Source: Bactericera cockerelli (Eukaryota; Arthropoda; Insecta; Hemiptera; Triozidae). From it: a DNA stretch of 64,000 nt. The stretch lies in assembly GCA_024516035.1 (NCBI GenBank), contig CM044966.1, forward strand, positions 21,398,576-21,462,575, written 5' to 3'. Made by a program: the position numbers and the translations under genes. This document shows positions 56,755-64,000 of this stretch, piece after piece. The first letter of the stretch is position 1, and every line of letters starts with the position of its first letter. The notes beneath the pieces were generated by a model, which worked only from the letters and a program-made list of their open reading frames with translations, ran no database searches and was not told the origin of the DNA.

Positions 56755-59700
56755 TTATAATTTCAGTAGATATTCTTTAACTTTTGTTTTAAATATTTTA
56801 GAATCAGGCACATCCCACAGCTCTTTGGGTATAAGATTAACTATTTTAGGTCCTATAAACTCTATACTATTTTGTCCTTTAGAAGTTTTACATTTCATTG
56901 TTTTTAGGTTTTTGTTTCTCAATTTATAATTATGCTCGGTAGGTTGAATATATGTTTTCTTGTTTTTATGCACAAAAGTACTCATATTTTTTATAAATAG
57001 GTTTTCAATGTTAAGGATTTTTAGGTTTTCGTACAATTTATCCGTTGAGTACAGTTTTGATTTCTTGTATATTATTTTTAATATTGTATTTTGGATGACT
57101 TTAAGACCTTTTAGAGCTGTGGGATTTGCCCTTCCAAAGAGACAGATTCCATATTCTAGTACAGACTGAACTAAAGCAAAATAAAATTCTTTTAAAAGAG
57201 AAAGTTTTAAGAATCCCCTTAAAGATAAAAATAAGAAAATGTATCTTCGAAGTCTCTTTACTAGGCTCAGTACATGTGTTTCCCACCGAAGGTGGCAGTC
57301 TATTTCAAGTCCCAGATATTTCCATGCTTTAACTGTTTCTATGGATTCACAGTTACAGGTGAGAGTTTGGAGGCGATGATCACAAATTCTTAATCGAGGT
57401 AAGCCTTCCGGCATTCCTCTATTATCAATCGCAAATGGTAGAAATTTCGTTTTATTCATGTTCAGTACTAAGTTATGGGCATTGAACCAGGTTTTTATGA
57501 GATACATGTCATTTTGCGTTTTATGAAAAATTTCATCCCAAGTATTTCCCCGAACTTTTAATGCCGTGTCGTCCGCGAAGCTTATAACTTCTCCGTTAAG
57601 TTTTAATTCCATTAGTTTGCTTACATATATGTTATACAGGACCGGGGATAGGACGGTTCCTTGGGGTACAGAATATGGGCCATTTATAATAATATCACTA
57701 AATTCATTTCTATTCGTTATAATTTTTTTGTTAATTTTATCAACATGTGCGGTTGTTAATTTGACTTGTTGACATCTGTCTTTTAGATAGCTTTTAAAAA
57801 TTCCCAATGCTTTGTCCCTAATCCCAATTCTGTATAATATATGTATTAGTTTTTCGTGAGACACGGTATCGAAAGCTTTGGAAAGGTCCATGAAGACCAC
57901 GCCCACTCTCTCACCTCTATCCATAGAAATAAAAATGTCTTCAGTTAATTCCATGATCGCGTCATTTGTACTCAAATCTCTTCTAAAACCATATTGTCTT
58001 TTATGTAAAATGCTATTTTCATTTAAGAATTTTATGAGCCTCACTTTTATGCTTTTTTTCAAATATTTTAGTGAATGAGGTCAGGAGAGATATGGGTCGA
58101 TAGTTGACGATATCATTGGTAGAACCCTTTTTATATACTGGCCTGATGATGGATTTTTTAAATACACTAGGAAAGATACCATTTTTAAAACAATTATTGA
58201 ATACATAACACAAGGGTTTGGATATTAGGTTAATGACGTTTTTAAGAATATGCATTTTTACTCCATCATGTCCCGGAGCGGAGTCTCCTTTTAAATGTTT
58301 TACAATATCTTCAATTTCCTTAGAATTAACAGGCTTAAGGTAAAGGGAAGAGCTGTTATTTGAATCATTATCAACCAATGTTGTGGAACTTGTTTGATTG
58401 ATGGAAGCTGCTGTATTTATACCAACATTAGCATAGTGTTCATTAAATGTGTTTGCAATTAGTTTTGGGTTTTCTTTGATGTGAACTTTATTTTCATTAA
58501 TAATAATTTCTGTCGGCCCTGAGGACTTAGGTGGCATATGATTTGTTACATTATTTGATATTTCCCAAATTTTCTTTTTGTCACCATTGGCCTTATTTAT
58601 TTGTTCTCTAAAGAAATTATTTTTACCTTTTTTAATGATTGATTGTAGAGTGTTACGATATTTTTTGAAATGTTCCTTTAAGTGTGGGTTCATGGGTTGA
58701 ATTTTGCACATTGAGTGAAGTTTGTCTCTTTTTTTTATAGAGTTTATCATGCCTTCAGTTATCCATGGTGTTAGTTTTTTAGTCTGTTTCTTTGTTTCGG
58801 TGGTCGTGTGTTTTTTTAATAATTCTTCAAAATGGTGAGTGAATTTTTGTGTGCAAATTTCCGCGTTTGATTCTTCATATATATCTTGCCAATTATGGTT
58901 TTGTAAATTTATTTTTAATTTTTCTATGTCAATCTTTTCAATTTCATAAAAACTTGAATTGGGTTGGGAGGTCTTTGTACGACTTTGTCCTTCTATCTTA
59001 ACTATAGTGCTGTAATGGTCTGAAACTGTTGTCTGAAGTATATAACCTTTGCTCTTGTGTTTTAATTTGTGTGAAATGAATATGTGATCTAGACAAGTTT
59101 TTGATTGGCCTTTAACCCTCGTAGGTTTATTTAATATGCTCAAGTATCCTTTTTCAGTTAATATATTCTTGTAGTTATTTATTTTGTTATTTTTTTTGTC
59201 TAACAGGTCTAAATTAATATCTCCAATAATGATACCAATACTGTCTTTGGGTCTTTCTTTGTTTAATAAGTTTTCTATTTCGTTTAGAAAGATGTCGATT
59301 TTACCATTTGGGGATCTATAAAATGTATATAGTCGATAGATTTGTTTGTGTTTTTTAAATGTTAGTGTTAAACAATTGCAGTCTTGCATAATTATTTCTT
59401 CTAAAATAACTGAATTATTTAAGTTTTTTCTTACGTATATAATTAATCCATCAGTTTTTCTAGTGTTGTTTTTTGTGTAGTGAATGTCAAAATCATTTAA
59501 AGAAAAACTCTGAATGTTTAAATCTTTATTTTTAATATGTGCTTCTGATAATATGATACAGTCAAAATCTCTAAGTGTTTCAAAAAGAACTGTAAGTTCA
59601 TCGTGTTTTTTGTTTATACTGCAAACATTCATGTGGAATATCCTGAGATCTGTCTGTTTACCTCTTAAAAACTCAATACAACCGTCTACGTTTCCTTCTT

Positions 59701-59779
59701 TTGCTTCATCCTCTTCATAAATTATTTTAAAATTTGGGTTGTTGGGGCTCATTTTTATTTGGGAGTAGGATAAAATCAT
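56755..59779 (-). CDS. LINE ORF2: endonuclease and reverse transcriptase, one frameshift
   Basis: 59779-58019 carries an AP-endonuclease-like domain (LRIFHMNVCSINKKHDELTV, SEAHIKNK, GDINLDLLD, SDHYSTIV) and the start of RT (GDSAPGHDGV, YRPISLLTSFTKIFEK). 58062-56755 continues with QYGFRRDLSTNDAIMELTED, VFMDLSKAFDTVSHEKLIHI, SVPQGTVLSPVLYNIYVSKL and SFADDTALKV. The two frames are joined by one missing base in a seven-base A-run (58053-58059 on the plus strand). About 1,005 codons in all; family ORF2 proteins are usually of that order. Catalytic FADD is intact. Confidence 0.92.
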
Positions 59780-60106
59780 TAACGCATTTACAATGTATTA
59801 ATGTATTGATAATAGTTGGTATAAAATTTGGTATTATTCGGAGGATGATTTGGAAAGGAACGTAGATGGTACTGCATATGAAAAGTGAAATAATTGTAGA
59901 GTAATATAGAGTAACGTATATTGTACATGACATAATTAGATAGGTACATGCATAGATTGCATAGTATTGTAGATAAGGTTTGGTTTGAAGAATATATTGG
60001 GTAGTATGAGTTGCTTGAATGAATGAACATTTCGAATTTGCTTTCTTTTTATGGGGATGGTTCAGTGAGAGGAGTTTTGAATATTCGGGAGAATTTTTTT
60101 TCTTAT

Positions 60107-61075
60107 TTACTTTTGAAAATTTTGTGAATTTTTTTTGTAATTTTCCAATTCTCTTTTTGAGCTTATTTTTTTAACAAATTTTTCGTCATCGTCATTTTTT
60201 TTAATGAGTATGAATCCATCTTTTGTCCAAACATATTTAATATTATTTTCTTTTGCAAATTTCTTAGTTTCGTTCAATAGAATTTTCATATTAGTTGTTA
60301 GATGTTCGTTAAGATAGACAGGAATGTCGGGAAAAGTCACATTGATGTGTTTGGCATTAAATTCGTTATTTTGTTTTCTGTAAATTTTATAATTTTGGAG
60401 CCATTTGTTTCGGAGATATCTAGAGGCCATGTGGACAATTATAGGGCGTTTTCCTCTTTCTTTATTCAGGGAGTCCACTCTATGGGCTACCTGGATATCA
60501 CCCTCCTGGATATTATTCATCCCTATCACCGCACCAATCTCCTTGACTATGTGTACTACGTCTTCGCCTCTCGTTTCTGGCACATTTTTAATTTCAATGT
60601 TACAAATTCTGGACCTATTTTCCAAAGCATCTATTTTATGGTCATAATTTTCCTTCATTTCTGTTATGGTAATTTTAAGTTGTTCGTTTTCCTTAGCTAG
60701 TTCTTCATGTTTTGATAGAATTATTTCATAATTATTTTGGGCCTCTATCATCTTTTCTAATACTTCATTTATTTTTTCTTCCATCCTATTTGTGTTTTCT
60801 CTATTTTCTTCCTTCAGCTCATCTAAACTACTTTTAATATTTTGGGAGAGCTTACTGAATTGTGTTTCAATAGAATCTTCATTGACTGGGATAGTGAAAG
60901 TTTCACTTCTTTTTGTCTTGCACCCGGCGCACTTCCAATTTTCTTTACGTGCTCCCATTTTTCTGAAGTTGGCTTCTGTGAGTCCCATACAGCCGAAATG
61001 GAACTCGTCTTTACATCCGGAGCACACCAACGCGTCTTCCTGCAGGAGTGGGTCTTGACACTTGGAGCAGCTCAT
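60107..61075 (-). CDS. LINE ORF1: PHD-finger and coiled-coil nucleic-acid-binding protein
   Basis: 322 residues, intact. N-terminal C4HC3 zinc finger (CSKCQDPL, CSGCKDEFHFGC, WKCAGC; about residues 3-52). A coiled coil follows at about 85-155 (Glu/Lys/Asn-rich heptads). Then comes NIEIKNVPETRGEDVVHIVK with VAHRVDS and RPIIVHMASRYLRNKWL, a fold shared by many LINE ORF1 proteins and related in sequence to the baculovirus FP protein family. It probably coats LINE RNA. The ATG at 61075 is the first in frame. 327 bp separate it from ORF2. Confidence 0.9.
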   Translation of the reverse strand: MSCSKCQDPLLQEDALVCSGCKDEFHFGCMGLTEANFRKMGARKENWKCAGCKTKRSETFTIPVNEDSIETQFSKLSQNIKSSLDELKEENRENTNRMEEKINEVLEKMIEAQNNYEIILSKHEELAKENEQLKITITEMKENYDHKIDALENRSRICNIEIKNVPETRGEDVVHIVKEIGAVIGMNNIQEGDIQVAHRVDSLNKERGKRPIIVHMASRYLRNKWLQNYKIYRKQNNEFNAKHINVTFPDIPVYLNEHLTTNMKILLNETKKFAKENNIKYVWTKDGFILIKKNDDDEKFVKKISSKRELENYKKNSQNFQK

Positions 61076-61430
61076 ATTGGATTGGTTCAGTTGAATTGTT
61101 GATTGATAGTTTTGGAGTAAGTGATGTGTGGAGTTTTTGCAGGTAATGTTTATTTATCTTTCTTGTCAGAATTGAATGGTTCTCACAATCAGTTTTATGA
61201 TTTAGTATATTTCGTTCTTGAAGATAATCGTTTATTTAGTTAATTATTGAAATAGATTTTTAAATTTTACCAATCAGTCTTTTTTTTTATTTTATATATT
61301 TTTTTTTGTTTATTCGTATTGAAATTCGTAAATGTTTTGTTTTGTGTTTATTTATCACACAATTTCGTAAATATGCACTAAAACAAATTTAGACTCGTTA
61401 TCTCAATGGCCGATTTCTCTGACCAGGTTT

Positions 61431-62045
61431 AATGCGTTAATTAATTAAAAAAAAAAAAGAAAAACTGTGTTTTTTTTTTAATTAAGAAAGCTACAATTAT
61501 ACACTGTTTAAGTGAAAAATCAATTTCCACAACGTCTCTGTATAAACTCAATGGAAATATGTTGATATTTTGTTGAAATCCTTGGTGGCTCCGCCAAACA
61601 AAGGAAATTTAACCGACGCTGTATTCACGGTATGTTTTAACACTTTTAACAGTTATTTTGTGTTATAAAACTCAATTTTTTTTGCAGTTTATATTGAATG
61701 AGTTGTCCACTTATAAATGTGTAAAACTTAAATTAAAAACTATTCAATATTTTATTATTTAATCACTAAATTGTGGAGAGAACTTTAGGCGTGCCTGAAT
61801 CGGGTGAGAAAGGAGAAAGAAGTTAAACATGTAATTTGTTTCAGGATTTATTTATATAAAAAATATGTAATTACTTATCATGTAAATAAATGGATATGTG
61901 TATTGGGTTTTAACAAAATTAAATTTTTGTTTTAGTATTTTTACTTTCTTTATCCTCTAAAAATAAAAATAGTAATATTAGTTATGTAATCGTACTATTG
62001 AGTAGGTACACGATTAGCTTAGTGGTAAAATACTTACTTGCCATG
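61431..62045. other. Intergenic, no gene seen
   Basis: AT-rich with a short A-run/T-run inverted pair at 61440-61485. At 62005-62045 a tRNA-like A-box piece (GATTAGCTTAGTGGTAAAAT) is interrupted by the SINE C copy that follows. Confidence 0.45.
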
Positions 62046-62046
62046 C

Positions 62047-62210
62047 AGAATAATAATATCACCTTATTTATACTGCCCGACTAGGACAAATGAGTTCCAT
62101 CCTTCCAGCAGTAAGCCCAAGACGTATTATTATGTGGTCATAATCCCAAATGGGAGGATAACTTGTCCCGGCTGGGTCTCAAAGCAGCGACCTCTGAACT
62201 ACCAGACCAA
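62047..62210 (-). mobile_element. SINE family C, inverted, diverged
   Basis: AATAATATCACCTTATTTAT, CCCAAATGGGAGGATAACTT and CCCGGCTGGGTCTCAAAGC. Confidence 0.75.
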
Positions 62211-62517
62211 CATCAAAGTCCGCCAGCAGGTGGTCGAAATTCTGGCACAGGCGACTCCACCATTTTACTTTTATGAAAAAATTATCTCGGATCAACAATT
62301 CTACATAGATGTTACAGTATTATTCTGATTCTGATCTGATTCTCATAACACGTCACTAGCACACAAGTGCAGGGCGTTACTTTGTTATTTTTCTCTTGCC
62401 CAAACAACATTGCTTACCCACAACCACAAGTTGCTGAAAAGGTGTAAATTATATCTGATGTAAATTATATCATTTTAACAATTGTTAAAAAAAAAACAGT
62501 ATTATGGTAAATAGGTC

Positions 62518-62692
62518 ACTCATCATCATAGGGTGGCGTCATCGTGAACGATGGTAGCCAGATAGTGGAGGAATGACTGAGCAGTTTTACCACTGTCTTT
62601 ACAAGGAGGCTAATAATTGACAAGGGCCCCCAGAACCAAGCCAATGCTGGTCTACTCCCTGTTTATAGTCCCCTAGCCAGATTCATAACATT
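62518..62692 (+). mobile_element. LINE 3'UTR block
   Basis: CATCATCATAGGGTGGCGTC then GAACGATGGTAGCCAGATAG and ATAGTCCCCTAGCCAGA; same as 22410-22620. Confidence 0.55.
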
Positions 62693-62814
62693 ATAAATAA
62701 TCGAACAAAAGCTTTAATGAATACAAAATATAATGAATTTTATCATGTACATAGGTATTAATGAGGTATAATACGAGTATATTGTTTTTTTTTTTTTTAA
62801 AAACAAAAGCAAGG

Positions 62815-63403
62815 CCCAAACCTAACAATTGTGCTTTATTAATTACAAACATTAAATCATCAATAATCATTTAAAAAAATAATTGGTAAATGGTGTCTTG
62901 AATTCTTGATATACATAAACTGAGTGGCCATATTTTTTTCTTCTTTTTTTTATAACTTTCTATGCCTTGTTATAATCTATTTTGTGCTTTATTAATCACA
63001 AACATTAAATTATCAATAATCATTTAAAAAAATAATTGGTAAATGGTGTCTTGAATTCTTGGTATACCTACCTACATAAACTGAGTGGCCATATTTTTTT
63101 TTCTTTTTTTATAACTTTCTATGCCTTGTTATAATCTATTTTGTGCTTTATTAATCACAAACATTAAATTATCAATAATAATTTAAAAAAACTAATTGGT
63201 AAATGGTGTCTTGAATTCTTGGTATACCTACCTACATAAACTGAGTGGCCATATTTTTTTTTTTTTTTTTATAACTTTCTATGCCTTGTTATAATCTATT
63301 TTGTGCTTTATTAATCACAAACATTAAATTATCAATAATAATTTAAAAAAATTAATTGGTAAATGGTGTCTTGAATTCTTGATACGAGTATACATAAACT
63401 GAG

Positions 63404-63436
<33 letters not shown>

Positions 63437-63590
63437 CCTTTTTTTATAACTTTCTATGCCTTGTTGTAATCTATTCTGGGTGAAGTCGGAGATGAATGAA
63501 AACATTTTTTTTTTTTTTTAACTTTCTATGCCTTGTTGTAATCTATTCTGGGTGGAGCCGGGGATGAATGAAAACTCATTATGGGCGGGA
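62815..63590 (-). repeat. ~165-bp array of the RGG gene 3'UTR
   Basis: Four to five units of TGTGCTTTATTAATCACAAA, GGTAAATGGTGTCTTGAATT, AACTGAGTGGCCAT, a T-run and AACTTTCTATGCCTTGTT(A/G)TAATCTATT. The last part also lies directly downstream of the RGG stop codon. On the minus strand each unit holds AATAAA (as TTTATT at 63307-63312, 63147-63152 and equivalent places). Confidence 0.85.
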
Positions 63591-63591
63591 C

Positions 63592-63707
63592 CTAGGGTGT
63601 GGCAATGGAGCGTCCGTACCTGCCTCCCCGCCCCCCGTATCTGCCCCCTCCTCCTCCCCTTCCCCCGTACCTGCCTCCCCCTCCTCCGCGGTACCCTCTA
63701 CCTCCTC
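63592..63707 (-). CDS. Terminal exon of an RGG-box protein gene
   Basis: After two leading bases the minus strand reads GGRGYRGGGGGRYGGRGGGG, GRYGGRGGRYGRSIATP and TAG. The acceptor CATTCCAG (63709-63708) follows an excellent pyrimidine tract (63715-63745). RGG/RGY tails occur in RNA-binding and nucleolar proteins and bind RNA or are arginine-methylated. Too little is present to name the family. The plus strand also has an open Pro-rich frame here, but the acceptor, stop and AATAAA support the minus strand. Confidence 0.65.
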
Positions 63708-63764
63708 CTGGAATGAGAAACCAAAGAAAAAAAAGAGAAAGTTAGTTAATATCGGAGATTTAAA

Positions 63765-64000
63765 AAACAATAAATAGAAGGAAAAAAAAATCTACATTTT
63801 TTTTTTTTAATCAACTGCATGGTCATATAGAAACCAAAAAAAAGAAAGTAAGTTATTATCAGTGATTTAAAAAATAATGAATGGATAAAAAAAAAACTAC
63901 AAATGTTTTTTTTTTTTTTTTTTTTAATAATTAGGTTTAACGTCGCTTTCAACTGCATGGTCATATAGAAACCAAAAAAAGAAAGTAAGTTATTGTCAGA
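63765..64000. repeat. ~150-bp duplicated intron segment of the RGG gene
   Basis: CAACTGCATGGTCATATAGA then AACC, A-run and GAAAGTAAGTTATT recur at 63815 and 63952, and with more change at 63725-63765, i.e. starting inside the intron next to the terminal exon. Confidence 0.75.

Larger units (their letters stand above)
56460..61430 (-). mobile_element. Nearly intact CR1/jockey-type LINE, ~5 kb
   Basis: Contains ORF1 (61075-60107) and ORF2 (59779-56755 in two frames) in the usual order. The outer limits are estimated: the 5'UTR is taken to about 61430, the 3' limit to the hairpin at 56402-56457. No target duplication could be confirmed. It lies between the UBE3C and RGG genes. Confidence 0.8.

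Noticed and set aside
60107..61075. Integrated baculovirus FP gene
   Set aside because: The FP-like part follows a PHD finger and coiled coil and precedes a reverse transcriptase ORF, the usual LINE ORF1 arrangement.
63568..63777. Plus-strand proline-rich protein at the right edge
   Set aside because: The minus strand has a splice acceptor, a sensible RGG tail, a stop and polyadenylation signals; the plus frame has none of these.

Overview
The window is eukaryotic nuclear DNA, almost certainly from an arthropod and probably an insect. GC-rich coding exons with canonical GT-AG junctions sit in long AT-rich introns packed with mariner, piggyBac-like, Harbinger-like, Helitron, RTE-like and CR1/jockey-like elements and tRNA-derived SINEs. 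I cannot assign the order from the sequence alone. All gene models below were built by hand from conserved protein blocks, splice junctions and codon phase.

There are three host genes. (1) A RanBPM (RANBP9/RANBP10) orthologue runs on the minus strand from its start codon at 15851 leftwards. Ten phase-consistent exons give 593 codons (SPRY, LisH, CTLH, most of CRA), and only the last exon or exons lie beyond the left edge. (2) A complete UBE3C orthologue, a HECT E3 ubiquitin ligase, runs on the plus strand from 19520 to 55179. Its 17 coding exons give 1116 codons, with an IQ motif at the N-terminus and the HECT active-site cysteine at about residue 1084. The two genes are head to head across about 3.7 kb. 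RANBP9 is a subunit of the CTLH E3 ligase and UBE3C is a proteasome-associated E3, so both products act in ubiquitin pathways, but I see no direct sequence evidence of co-regulation. (3) At 63592-63707 on the minus strand lies the terminal exon of a third gene ending in an RGG/RGY-rich tail.

Between UBE3C and the RGG gene (about 56.4-61.4 kb) is a nearly intact minus-strand LINE. It has a PHD-finger/coiled-coil ORF1 and an endonuclease-reverse transcriptase ORF2 broken by one base in a homopolymer. Introns and intergenic DNA hold an 844-bp deleted mariner, two TTAA-flanked MITEs, three TTA-flanked MITEs, two 1.7-1.8 kb long-TIR elements, an 876-bp foldback element, a 252-bp Helitron, many SINEs and LINE tails, and a U2 snRNA 5' fragment.

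The most striking feature is that many tandem arrays here are amplified exon edges. The repeat unit contains the last or first tens of bases of a host exon together with its splice donor, splice acceptor, stop codon or polyadenylation signal. I count at least a dozen such edges: RanBPM exons 4, 5, 7, 8 and 9; UBE3C exons 3, 4, 5, 8, 10 (both edges), 12, 13 and 17; and the 3'UTR of the RGG gene. Simple-sequence DNA often sits at the unit joints. This creates decoy splice sites by the dozen, some of them in frame, and is the candidate for an undescribed process in this genome.
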